Source: Candidatus Zipacnadia bacterium
GTDB taxonomy: Bacteria; Armatimonadota; Zipacnadia; Zipacnadales; UBA5352
DNA length: 64,000 nt
Direction: 5' to 3'
Assembly (NCBI GenBank): GCA_029821735.1
Contig: JALGSU010000008.1
Location: 1-64,000, forward strand
Part shown: in pieces, positions 23,849 to 32,242 of the stretch
How the letters are laid out: each line of letters begins with the position of its first letter
How positions within the stretch are numbered: the first letter of the stretch is position 1
The notes under the pieces: generated by a model
Database searches by the model: none
Seen by the model: the letters and a program-made list of their open reading frames with translations, nothing else
What the model was told of the DNA's origin: nothing
Made by a program: the position numbers and the translations under genes

Positions 23849-24315
23849 TCACTGCTTCTCGGTGTCTTCCGCGTCCCAGTCGTATGTAAGATGCGCCTCC
23901 TCCACCTCTGCCAGCGGGATATACAGCTCGACGACGACTTTGTCGTCCGCCAGGCCCTTGAGTATCCCATTGACCGTGCGACGCTGTCCGCCGTCGGGCA
24001 TATAGCGGATCGCTGCTTTCTCACCGGCAAAGCGCTGAAAATCCTCGTCTTCCGACAGAGGTCGGTCGAGTCCGGGAGAGGACACGACGAGCGTGTACGC
24101 ACCCGGCACCGGGTCCAGCACATCCAGAAGCATGGACAGACGCCTGTTCATCTGCTGGCAATCGTCTGCCGTCGACCGTCGATGAACACGCTCAGGGCCC
24201 GCCCGTCGCCTCCGCCGCCGAACTTCATCTGAACGAGCTCGAAACCGAAATCGCTCAGCGTGCTCTCAACTTCTGCCTCGAGTTTGCGCACCACCGGGTG
24301 CTTGCGCTGCTTCAT
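23849..24315 (-). pseudogene. rimP: ribosome maturation factor RimP, split by a frame change
   Basis: RimP helps 30S assembly. One frame (24315-24148) encodes KLEAEVESTLSDFGFELVQM and ALSVFID, then stops at TGA. A second frame (ATG at 24151) encodes NRRLSMLLDVLDPVPGAYTL, VVSSPGLDRPL and the C-terminal SH3-like domain. Read backwards beyond its ATG, the second frame gives STADDCQQM, which continues the RimP alignment (DDC, then about nine residues, then LD). The gene therefore looks interrupted by a one-base deletion or longer indel near 24160-24170. The ATG of part two overlaps the TGA of part one (ATGA), so two coupled polypeptides could be made. No slippery heptamer is visible. A sequencing error is the simplest alternative. 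Confidence 0.8.
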
Positions 24316-24344
24316 CTGCAGTTCCGTCCTGCGTCCTCCGCGGC

Positions 24345-24366
24345 GCTGACCAGAGCGTTGGTCAGC
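24345..24366 (-). ncRNA. hairpin in rimP-nusA leader downstream of the terminator
   Basis: GCTGACCA and TGGTCAGC form an 8-bp stem around a 6-base loop, between the leader terminator and the rimP start. It has no T-run; it may be part of the regulated leader. Confidence 0.5.
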
Positions 24367-24378
24367 AGGTGGGAGTAA

Positions 24379-24411
24379 CAAAATGGGAGTGGGCCACGTA
24401 GCCCACTCCCA
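24379..24411 (-). terminator. strong intrinsic terminator in the rimP-nusA-infB leader (attenuator)
   Basis: On the minus strand TGGGAGTGGGC and GCCCACTCCCA form a perfect 11-bp stem with a 6-base loop, followed by TTTTGTTAC. It begins about 28 bases after the predicted start of the 24445-24473 promoter and lies before rimP, so most transcripts must pass it to express nusA and infB. A second ACTCCCA copy (24376-24370) could pair with the 5' arm as an alternative fold. Confidence 0.8.
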
Positions 24412-24444
24412 GGATGACGCCCTGAGATACTTCTTTCGGGTGGT

Positions 24445-24473
24445 AGTATAGCGTATGCACGCGTGGAATGCAA
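24445..24473 (-). promoter_or_regulatory. promoter for the rimP-nusA-infB operon
   Basis: On the minus strand TTGCAT (24473-24468), a 17-base spacer and TATACT (24450-24445). The -10 box is identical to that of the ffh promoter. The expected start is near 24438. Confidence 0.65.
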
Positions 24474-24508
24474 GCCAACACAGGGAGATTCACCCCGGAA
24501 GTGAGCGA

Positions 24509-24537
24509 TTGACATATATCGAGGGCACAGGTAGACT
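24509..24537 (+). promoter_or_regulatory. promoter for the secretin operon
   Basis: TTGACA (24509-24514), a 17-base spacer and TAGACT (24532-24537) on the plus strand, divergent from the rimP promoter. The expected start is near 24544, giving a leader of about 160 bases. The same -35 core and TAGACT -10 recur at the hpf promoter. Confidence 0.7.
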
Positions 24538-24564
24538 TCCAAGTCAGTAACGGTAGTGCAGATT

Positions 24565-24642
24565 AGTGCCCCAAGCGGAAACGAGCGAGGCGCCTATGGT
24601 CTCGATACGCCCCTTGGGTCCGGCGAACAGCGGTGCTTTTTT
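24565..24642 (+). ncRNA. structured leader RNA ending in a U-run, upstream of the secretin genes
   Basis: AGTGCC (24565-24570) can pair with GGTGCT (24632-24637), which runs directly into six T residues (24637-24642). Inside, CCAAG (24571-24575) pairs with CTTGG (24613-24617), and CGAG (24586-24589) with CTCG (24601-24604). The layout suggests a branched element with a terminator-type end, about 65 bases before the first secretin. It does not match the cyclic-di-GMP class I consensus or another family I can recall. The element is predicted by eye, without covariation. Confidence 0.5.
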
Positions 24643-24706
24643 CTTTGAGGCCAACCGATTGACGATCTCCGGCCATGATCTCTCATGAGGTGGAGTTGAC
24701 GACAGT

Positions 24707-26041
24707 ATGATTCACAGCTTGTATGCTAGGCGTCGAGTTCTGACCGTGGCTATCGCGGCCGCAGTATTCGGGCTCCTCGCGTGGTCATGTTTCGCGGCAG
24801 ATGAAACCAAGGCCGACAGCGAGACCGAAGCAGATATCTCGATCACCGTCGGGGACGAGGGCGTATCAGTGTTCGCGGTGAGCGCGGATGCACATGAGGT
24901 GCTCAGCCGGCTGGCGCGGGCGACGAACCTGCCGCTGATCGTCGACGACACCGTGAACCGCAAAGTCACAGTCAACCTGGTGAACAAGCAGCCGCGAGAG
25001 ATTCTCGACACAATCGTCGACACCTACGGGCTGTCGTTTGCCGAAGTGGATGGGGTATTTATCTTCTCGGAGGGCATCCCGAACTCGCCGTCCTCATATC
25101 TGCTCTCCAGCATCGGGTGCTACACCACGCAATATGTGGCGGCGTCGCAGGCGCGCGAGCTGATGCCCGCTTTCCTCACCAAATACGTTAAGGTTAACTC
25201 CTCACAGAACGCGGTCGTGCTATCGGCCCCGGACCCGGTTCTCAGGCGCTTTCAGGAGGACATCGAGCAGTTCGACAAGCCGCCGGCCCAGATCATGCTC
25301 GATGTTCTGGTCGTCGAGTTCACGGATGTCGACGTGGACACATTCTCCGCGAAAGCCGGTTGGGCGAACAACAAGCTGGGCGTGTTCACTGATTCACTGA
25401 CCGGAGACGTCAGCTTCTCAGCGATCGCGCAGCTCCCCACAGATTTCTACATCTGGCTGGACGGACTTGTCCAGCAGCGCACGGCTCGGGTTAATGCCTG
25501 CCCGCGTATCGCCACCGTCTCGGGCTCGAGCGCCGAGATCTTCATTGGCACCCAGCAGTTCCTCGAGATACCGGTATCGATTCCGGGCAAGGGAAACTCG
25601 AACTCGATTGACGCTGGCGTGAACCTGGAGATGTGGCCGCTGACCGGCGGTGGGGGGGAGATCATCCTCACCATCAGCGAAGAGATCTCGACGCTGGGCG
25701 CGGCTTCGGCGGTGACGGGGCTGCCCGAGAAGACGACGCGGTCCGCGAACACGACGGTGCGGGTGCGTGACGGTGAGACACTGATAATCGGCGGGTTGCA
25801 GCAAGAGGAGAGCCGCGAGGTCCGCTCGCGGATCCCGATTCTGGCTGACATCCCGATTATTGGTCAGTTCTTCCGCTCCAAGAGCATCGAGAAGACCAAA
25901 GTCGACCTCACGATCTTCGTGACGGCGCGGCTGCTTTCTCAGACCGGTCACCTACCAGCTGATGAGGAGAACGAGATCAAGGAGCGCTTCCTGCCCGATG
26001 ACCAGCCGAATGAGGAGGCCGACGCCGGAGTCGATGAGTAA
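24707..26041 (+). CDS. secretin-family outer-membrane pore protein 1
   Basis: This 444-residue protein has a signal peptide (about residues 1-31, ending CFAAD), an STN/N0-type domain (about 50-118: VLSRLARATNLPLIVDD, ILDTIVDTYGL), an N1-like segment (YVAASQARELMPAFL), and a C-terminal secretin barrel domain with VRVRDGETLIIGGLQQEE and IPILADIPIIGQFF. Secretins form multimeric gates for type II secretion or type IV pili. The ATG has GAGGTGGAG upstream. It is the first of three tandem secretin genes; the next gene overlaps it by 8 bases. No ATPase, platform or pilin-assembly genes are next to it. Confidence 0.92.
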   Translation: MIHSLYARRRVLTVAIAAAVFGLLAWSCFAADETKADSETEADISITVGDEGVSVFAVSADAHEVLSRLARATNLPLIVDDTVNRKVTVNLVNKQPREILDTIVDTYGLSFAEVDGVFIFSEGIPNSPSSYLLSSIGCYTTQYVAASQARELMPAFLTKYVKVNSSQNAVVLSAPDPVLRRFQEDIEQFDKPPAQIMLDVLVVEFTDVDVDTFSAKAGWANNKLGVFTDSLTGDVSFSAIAQLPTDFYIWLDGLVQQRTARVNACPRIATVSGSSAEIFIGTQQFLEIPVSIPGKGNSNSIDAGVNLEMWPLTGGGGEIILTISEEISTLGAASAVTGLPEKTTRSANTTVRVRDGETLIIGGLQQEESREVRSRIPILADIPIIGQFFRSKSIEKTKVDLTIFVTARLLSQTGHLPADEENEIKERFLPDDQPNEEADAGVDE

Positions 26042-27743
26042 GCGGTGGTGGCGCGCGAAACTGGTCGCGCTGGCGTTGGTTGCGCTGCCGGTCACGGGCT
26101 GGGCGCAGACGCAATTGTCGTGCAGCCTGACTGACGTGAAAGTCGAGCAGCTCAGCAACGCAGTCGAGGTGCGCCTTCAGTCCGACGGGCTGCTGAACAT
26201 CGAGATGGATCGCGCTGACATCATCGACCCGGAGGACGGCTGGAGTCGGGTCTGGCGCAAAGACATTCCGGTGCGCATCACTAACGGCCGGTCAGTCGTC
26301 GGCACGTTCGTGGACATAAGCACCTACCCGGTCAACTACGTTGAGTTACTCACGCCACCCGGGTCTCGGGAAGGCGTTGGGTTGGACGTTCGCGTGGTGC
26401 TCTACGAGAACGCAGGCTTCCGTAACATTGACGTTGACAATCTGGACGAGGAGCGCTACTACAACGGGCGAACGGTCGCGTTCGATGTGGCGAAGTCGCC
26501 CTCGCGGCGAGAGCTGGTCATCACGGTCTGGAGCGACCGGCACGAGATCGTTGGCGGCGATGAGAAGCCGCGCCCCGAGCTTGACCTGCGCGCTGAGTTG
26601 AGCGTCGCGGCAACAGGCGACCTGGTGGACGTGGATGCGCTGAACACGCCGCTAACGGAACTGATGGACGAGGTCTCGCGCGCGACAGGCGTCCCTATCT
26701 TGGTCGATGACAGTATGAAGCGGCTGGCGACTGTGCGGCTGCATCGCGTGACGCTGGCCTATCTCATGGCGGCTCTGGCCAATGGCTATGGCCTGACAGC
26801 TCTGGAGACCGACGGGGTGTGGGCGCTGAGCGACGGCCTGCCCAGCGGCATCGCACCGTACGTATCCGGAGAAACTCGTGTCATCAGCGTCCACAACATG
26901 AGCGCGCTCGGCGCCATAGACATGCTGCCGAACTTCCTGCTGCGCTATCTGCGACCGAACACGTCCGGCGACGCAATCATTGCGCACGGACCTCCTCAAC
27001 TGCTCGACAGAATTGAGGAGGACCTGCGCCAACTGGACAGGCCCAGCCAGATGGTGCGAGTGCGGACCGCCGTGGTCGAAGTGCTGGACTCGACGGCTTC
27101 TGAGCGTACATGGCGCTTCCTGCGCGGAGGTCGCACGCAGGTCTCGTGGGATGCCGAGCAGGGCTTTGTGCGCTTCCGGCACGGCGATCGATCGCTGGAT
27201 CGGTACATCACGTCTCTGAACGCGCTGAAAACACGCGGCAAAGTGCGCGTCAACGTGCAGCCGGAGATGATTGTGCGACCGGGCAGCCAGGGGAAGGTCT
27301 TCGTTGGGGAGCGGCAGTACTACCAGTTTGTGCAGCAGGGCGGCGACGTCCGCCTGTCCAGCGCAGAGGCGGGTGTGGGGATGACCTGCCGTCCGCGCCC
27401 GACGGGGTCGGGGCTGATCGAGAACCGCGTCACCGTTGAGGTGAGCACGCTGCGGCGACTTACTGGCGGCAATCCAGTAATCGACCGACGGCGAGCAAGA
27501 GGCACGATGCTGGTGCAAAGTGGCGATACTATGGTTATGGGCGGCGGCCTCACCGTCGCGCAGGACGACCGAGACCGCTCGGCTCCGAAAGCCGCGTATG
27601 CTTTTGGGCCCGCACGGTACCTTGCTCAGTCAGAACGCGCCGAAAACGAAATGCGAGAGATAATCTTCTTGATGTCGGCGGAGATCGTCGACGATAGTTC
27701 CCCCGCAGCGGCCGTCGCTACAGGCGCGCGGATGGAGGGATAG
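26034..27743 (+). CDS. divergent secretin-like protein 2 with AMIN-like N-terminus
   Basis: A 569-residue protein whose ATG lies in ATGAGTAA overlapping the previous stop. It has a signal peptide (residues 1-25, VALPVTGWAQ), an AMIN-like domain (from LSCSLTDVKVEQLSNAVEV), an STN domain (LMDEVSRATGVPILVDD) and an N1-like segment (MLPNFLLRYLRPN). The secretin domain keeps GDTMVMGGGL and REIIFLMSAEIV, but the usual IPxLGDIPxxGxLF strand-turn is replaced by an unrelated stretch (YAFGPARYLAQ). This suggests it does not form a normal gate or acts as a partner or pseudo-secretin. The upstream frame to 25962 is rejected. Confidence 0.85.
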   Translation: MSKRWWRAKLVALALVALPVTGWAQTQLSCSLTDVKVEQLSNAVEVRLQSDGLLNIEMDRADIIDPEDGWSRVWRKDIPVRITNGRSVVGTFVDISTYPVNYVELLTPPGSREGVGLDVRVVLYENAGFRNIDVDNLDEERYYNGRTVAFDVAKSPSRRELVITVWSDRHEIVGGDEKPRPELDLRAELSVAATGDLVDVDALNTPLTELMDEVSRATGVPILVDDSMKRLATVRLHRVTLAYLMAALANGYGLTALETDGVWALSDGLPSGIAPYVSGETRVISVHNMSALGAIDMLPNFLLRYLRPNTSGDAIIAHGPPQLLDRIEEDLRQLDRPSQMVRVRTAVVEVLDSTASERTWRFLRGGRTQVSWDAEQGFVRFRHGDRSLDRYITSLNALKTRGKVRVNVQPEMIVRPGSQGKVFVGERQYYQFVQQGGDVRLSSAEAGVGMTCRPRPTGSGLIENRVTVEVSTLRRLTGGNPVIDRRRARGTMLVQSGDTMVMGGGLTVAQDDRDRSAPKAAYAFGPARYLAQSERAENEMREIIFLMSAEIVDDSSPAAAVATGARMEG

Positions 27744-27748
27744 TGCAG

Positions 27749-29444
27749 ATGGTGTTGCGCATGCACTCATACTTGCTCGTGGTGGCCGCAGTCGCACTCA
27801 TCGTGCTGGCCGCCGGGATGGCCTCAGCTCAGGATGCTTACTGCTCGATCACGGGCGTCAAGACCAAAGCGCTGAGCAACGGCGCGAGCATCACGGTCGA
27901 GGCCGACGGGATGCTGCAGTACCGGGTCATTACCCGCGAATGGGCCAAGAGCGATACGGTCGAGATCGACCTGCAGAACGCGCGTTCGGCACTCCAGGAC
28001 GATCTGATCCGTATCAAGGACGTATACCCGGTGAGCTTCGTGCGCTTCACTGTGCCGCAGACGGCCCGTAACGGCGTCGGCCTGCGAATGACCATACAGT
28101 TGTTTGATCGCATCAGGTTCGAGATCCCGAGACAGTCAGATCAGCAGCGCCTGGTCATCAATATCAAGACGGAACGAACGATTCCGGGCGCGGGCCGCAA
28201 CGGCGGCGGACGCTCTGGCAACGGTGCGAGCAGTGCCGGGGCAGCGGCAGATGACGATTCGGCACTCTCGGTCAACTATGACGAGACCGGCCTGTCAGTC
28301 AGCGCGTTGAAGGCTGATCTGCATCGCGTTGTGGCGGAGATCGCGCGCGCGGCGGGCACCAACGTTGCAGTTGACGACCGCGTGCAGCGCAAGGTCAGCA
28401 TCAACTGCTCGGGTCTGACCGTTGACCGAGTGCTTCAGGCGATTGCCAGCGGATACGGTCTGGCGCTGTCAACGGTCGGCGATGTCCAGATGCTAAGTGA
28501 GGGGATCCCGACTGACCTGCCAACGTACGGGCGGTCGGTGACGACCTCATACCCGCTCACGTATGTGAAGGTCGATGACGCGGCCAGCCTGCTGCCGCCA
28601 TTCCTTATTGAGTATCTGCGCCGGAACCCGCAGCAGAACTCGATCGTGGTGACCGCGCCCCGCCAGATGCTGGACAAAATCGGGGAAGACCTGCGCGCGA
28701 TCGACATCGCCCCACCGATGATCATGATCGAGGTCCTGGCGGTGGAAATCACGAGGGACGGGTCGTTCGACCGTTCACTGGAAGCCATGTACAACGGGCG
28801 CGACTTTGAGGGGAGCCTGAACACCGAGACTGGCGAGATGGACTACTCTGAGGGTGGCAGCTACGGTCTCGCGGGCGGAATCGTGGAGACCATCAAACTT
28901 TCGGGCACGGTCAGGGTCGGGGAACGCCCGCATTATGGCGCAGCCGCGGATGGCAGCGATGAATGGCGAGCGGGCGCGGATGTTCATCGGCCGCGACCGG
29001 TTCATCCGCATGACATACCTGCGCTACGGCACCCAGCAGGAGAAGATCGAGACCATCCGGGTGGGCGTGTCGCTGAACGTTCGGCCCTGGACAGGCGGCA
29101 ACGGCGAGATCACTTCGCAGGTTGAGGCCGAGGTCAGCAACATCGTCGACATCAACCCCGAAACCGGGATCCCGCGCCTGAGCACGCGGCGGGCCGAGGC
29201 ATCGGTACGAGCACGCGATGGCGAGACAATCATCATCGGCGGCCTTACTCAGACGCAGACCGAACGCGTCGAGCGCCGAATTCCGCTACTTGGCGATATA
29301 CCCTTCATCGGCGAACTGTTCCGCTCCGAAGCCACTCGCACGCGCGAGACTGAACTCGTGATATTCCTCACACCGCGACTGATCGACAGCGCCACGGCGG
29401 ACACTATCTCCCAGGCCGCAGCGACGACGATCGTCGAGGGCTAG
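27749..29444 (+). pseudogene. secretin-family protein 3, interrupted by one extra G
   Basis: The N-terminal part (signal peptide ending MASAQD; AMIN-like YCSITGVKTKALSNG; STN with VVAEIARAAGTNVAVDD; N1-like YLRRNPQQNSIVV) reads in one frame to about 28918, then runs on to a stop at 29125. The other frame encodes NARIMAQPRMAAMNGERA and VRARDGETIIIGGL, then IPLLGDIPFIGELF, to 29444. Removing one base from GGGG at 28919-28922 restores a continuous 564-residue protein. It is either a recent frameshift, phase variation in a G-run, or a sequencing error. The ATG at 27749 has GGAGGG nine bases upstream; GTG at 27743 overlaps the previous stop. Confidence 0.85.
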
Positions 29445-30799
29445 GTCACCTTCTGCCAGGTCCGGCACATGTCGACGACCGCCTGATCTGCCTGCACCTC
29501 GCGGAGGAAGTCGACAAACGCGCGATGGAGGCGGTCAGCCTGTGCGGCGTTCTCGGCGACGATGTTGTTCTCCTGCGGAGGATCGTCGGGCAGGTAGTAG
29601 AGCTCGGGCTTGTAGGCCGGATGGAAATGCAGCGCCCAACCGTCGGCGGAGTTGACCGCGATCCGCGTCTTGAGTTGGGGCTGAGTGGCATCGAGATGGC
29701 CGGATGAGAACGTGAACTCCCTGAACTCGTCAGTCTCACCCGCAAGCACGGGCAGCATCGAGCGGCCGTGCTCCTCGCCCGTCAGTTTGACTTCGAGCAG
29801 GTCGAGTATGGTCGGGCGCAGGTCGGGAGCCTGGACCATCGCGTCAGTGTAGACACCGCGCGGTCCCTCCGGCAGATAGACCATAAGCGGCACCCCGGCG
29901 TCCTCCTCATACAGTGGCCACGGATCGCCAACCAGCGTGTGCTTGCCCGCCCGATTGTGCTCCCCAAAGTAGAAGCCATGGTCTGAGGTGAAGATCAGGG
30001 CGGTGTCCTCGGCGTAGCCGAACTCGTAGAAGTTGTCGAGGAACTCCCCGAACCAGCGGTCCATCATTGTCAGCTCGCCGCAATATCGGGCGTGCATCCA
30101 CATGATCTCTTCCTCGGTGAACTTGTCATCGAGGTAGTCATACGGTGCCTGGATGAAGTCCTGACCGTCGTAGTCGGGGTAATACATGCGCACGTAGTAG
30201 TCCGGCGACAGCCACGGCTCGTGCGGGTCGAAAGTGTCCACCCAGAGCAGGAAGCCATCAGCCCCCTGGTTTTCGGCAAGCCAGTTGCAGCCATCGGCGA
30301 AGGTGCGCGCGGCGAAGGTGTCACTCTCATCATCCCACCACGTCGAGGCGCGCATGCGAGCGAGCATCGACTCGGGTGAGCGGATGCGGTCGGCGTCGCA
30401 GGGAAGCTCGGGCTCATCGTGTACGCGGATCATTTCCGGCTTGCCCGTTGACTGGCCCTCGTTGAACTTCACGCCCCGGAAACCTCGCCCACAGTTCGCC
30501 CCGTGCATGCCGGGAGTGTCGTGGATGAGCTGGGTGGCGATCCCCTGCTCCTCGAGAACCTCGGAGATCGAGCTGAGGTCATCGGGCATCGGCGACCATC
30601 CGTAGAACGGGAACCCATAGCGCCCGGTGAGACAGTCAACTCGGTGGGGGACAGTCGGGAATGACGCGCAGTAAGCGCGGTTGAAGACCATCGACTGAGA
30701 CGCCAGGTAGTCAAGCGATGGAGTGATCATCCACTCGGTGCCGTAGGCGTGGATGCGGTCGCGCCGGCAGGTGTCGGAGACGACGACGATGACGTTCAC
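29441..30799 (-). CDS. sulfatase-fold hydrolase with Thr at the formylglycine position
   Basis: A 452-residue alkaline phosphatase-superfamily protein resembling sulfatases. VIVVVSDTCRRDRI supplies the first metal aspartate, FTSDHGFYFGEHN the later metal ligands. The catalytic C/S-x-P-x-R motif of sulfatases is replaced by TVPHR, with LTGRYG following, so the expected formylglycine residue is Thr49. Thr nucleophiles occur in phosphodiesterase and phosphotransferase members of the superfamily. The substrate is unknown. I start at the GTG at 30799 (GAGGTGA upstream); GTG two codons earlier is possible. The stop overlaps the stop of the third secretin in CTAG (29441-29444). No signal peptide is visible. 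Confidence 0.85.
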   Translation of the reverse strand: MNVIVVVSDTCRRDRIHAYGTEWMITPSLDYLASQSMVFNRAYCASFPTVPHRVDCLTGRYGFPFYGWSPMPDDLSSISEVLEEQGIATQLIHDTPGMHGANCGRGFRGVKFNEGQSTGKPEMIRVHDEPELPCDADRIRSPESMLARMRASTWWDDESDTFAARTFADGCNWLAENQGADGFLLWVDTFDPHEPWLSPDYYVRMYYPDYDGQDFIQAPYDYLDDKFTEEEIMWMHARYCGELTMMDRWFGEFLDNFYEFGYAEDTALIFTSDHGFYFGEHNRAGKHTLVGDPWPLYEEDAGVPLMVYLPEGPRGVYTDAMVQAPDLRPTILDLLEVKLTGEEHGRSMLPVLAGETDEFREFTFSSGHLDATQPQLKTRIAVNSADGWALHFHPAYKPELYYLPDDPPQENNIVAENAAQADRLHRAFVDFLREVQADQAVVDMCRTWQKVT

Positions 30800-30870
30800 A
30801 GTCACTCACCTCGGTCGGGGTTACGTGTTGCCTCACTCTTCGCCCGCCCGCGGTCAGTGACCTCCGGCAG

Positions 30871-32088
30871 TTACAGTCGCACCACCATGTCGCCCTCGCT
30901 GTCCTCGTTAGGGTAGCCCTCGATGGCTGTGCCGTCATCGTCCACCATGTCCGGGCCGATGCTGTAGATGAGGAACTCGCCATCGACCTCGACCGAGGAC
31001 AGCGGCGCGTCCATGAATGGATCGTCAGGAATCCACAGCAGGTAATCGGGGACGAGCTGGTCGAGGTTCTGAGGCGGTCCGCCTTGGTCGAGCATGAAAG
31101 CTTGTGCGGCCAGTTGACACAGCGCCAATTGCACACGCGCATCCGCGATGGCGAACTTCGCCTGGGTCTTGCCGTAGACAGGCGCAACAACCTTGACCAT
31201 TGGGTCGTCAGGCACAGGGACCTCCGCGCGATCCCAATAGGGCTTGCCGCTCTCCTCTATCAGTAGCGTGAACCAGGCCTCATGCGCGTGCCAACTGTCG
31301 TCGGGGCTCCAGAGCTCAACTCCCTCCTGCTGCGTTAGCCGTTCCCACTCGGCGAGACCTGCCTCACGCTCCTCCGGGGTCAGGGCCGCGAGCTTCTCTT
31401 TGGCCTCCTCAGCGGTGGGGATCTCGCCGAACTGGCGCTTCATCATCATCTTCCCATACAGCTGCTCGCCCTGCATCACCTCCGGCAGCGCCACGCGATG
31501 GGCCTGCGCTGCCCGCAGTGCCTCGATGGCAACGCGGCATTCGTCGGGTTGCAGCCCAGGGATGATCGCCTCAAGCTGGCGCAAGCCGATCGCCTCGCAG
31601 GCGATGGAAACGAGTCCGCCAATGAGGATACCGTTGCTGGAGGCAGCGGCGCCTATCCGCACGCACGATACCGAGTCCAGTGCAGCCTGCGCCATTCGCC
31701 CGTCGAGTACGTTCACCCGCGCATTGGCCACCATGAATCGGCAGGCATTGCGCGTGCTGGCCAGTTCCGGGAAGATCTGCTCGGGGTCGGCGAGTGGCGG
31801 GAAGCGGCACTCGCCCATCTGCGCCTGCTGCAGCGCCTGATAGGCAAGGTCAAAGCCCTCTATGGAAGCCCGCACGTTCTCATCGGTGTCGTCCTGCGCC
31901 GGCGTCTCGAACTCCTCGAGAAGATCGAAAGCGAGCTGATACAGGTGGTAGGAGTTGGGCTCCGGCATCTCGATGACCGGCGGTTCCCAGTTTTCCCAGG
32001 GACGCTCGAACTCGATCGGGAAGGGGAAGTCCTGGGCGCATGCCAGCGTCATCGCCATCGTGGCCGCTATGATCGCAAGGTACCTCAT
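30871..32088 (-). CDS. secreted protein of unknown function with pseudopilin-like C-terminal motif
   Basis: This 405-residue protein has a signal peptide (residues 1-18, ending LACAQD) and a mostly alpha-helical body (repeated AxxxLxxx patterns, for example ARVNVLDGRMAQAALDSV and VAIEALRAAQAHR). Near the C-terminus, YLLWIPDDPFMD, LIYSIGPDMVDDDG and DMVVRL resemble the end of type II secretion GspG-like proteins of Armatimonadota and Planctomycetes. It lacks a prepilin leader. The ATG at 32088 has GGAGGTG upstream; the frame extends 19 codons further but without support. I cannot assign a function. Confidence 0.75.
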   Translation of the reverse strand: MRYLAIIAATMAMTLACAQDFPFPIEFERPWENWEPPVIEMPEPNSYHLYQLAFDLLEEFETPAQDDTDENVRASIEGFDLAYQALQQAQMGECRFPPLADPEQIFPELASTRNACRFMVANARVNVLDGRMAQAALDSVSCVRIGAAASSNGILIGGLVSIACEAIGLRQLEAIIPGLQPDECRVAIEALRAAQAHRVALPEVMQGEQLYGKMMMKRQFGEIPTAEEAKEKLAALTPEEREAGLAEWERLTQQEGVELWSPDDSWHAHEAWFTLLIEESGKPYWDRAEVPVPDDPMVKVVAPVYGKTQAKFAIADARVQLALCQLAAQAFMLDQGGPPQNLDQLVPDYLLWIPDDPFMDAPLSSVEVDGEFLIYSIGPDMVDDDGTAIEGYPNEDSEGDMVVRL

Positions 32089-32242
32089 GCCATCACACCT
32101 CCGTGGGTCTGCACAACGTCGATTATGTAGTGTACCCTCGGGCATTGAGTTTGTCTAATGTTGGCGCAGGAATGTCGGTGTGAGCGGGGAAAGGGAATGC
32201 GATTTCATTGAGCGCCAACCCTTCCGTCAGGGGAGATAAACG

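Noticed and set aside
24565-24642. Cyclic-di-GMP class I riboswitch
   Set aside because: The GACGCAAAGC and tetraloop/receptor signatures are missing, so it was listed only as an unclassified structured leader.
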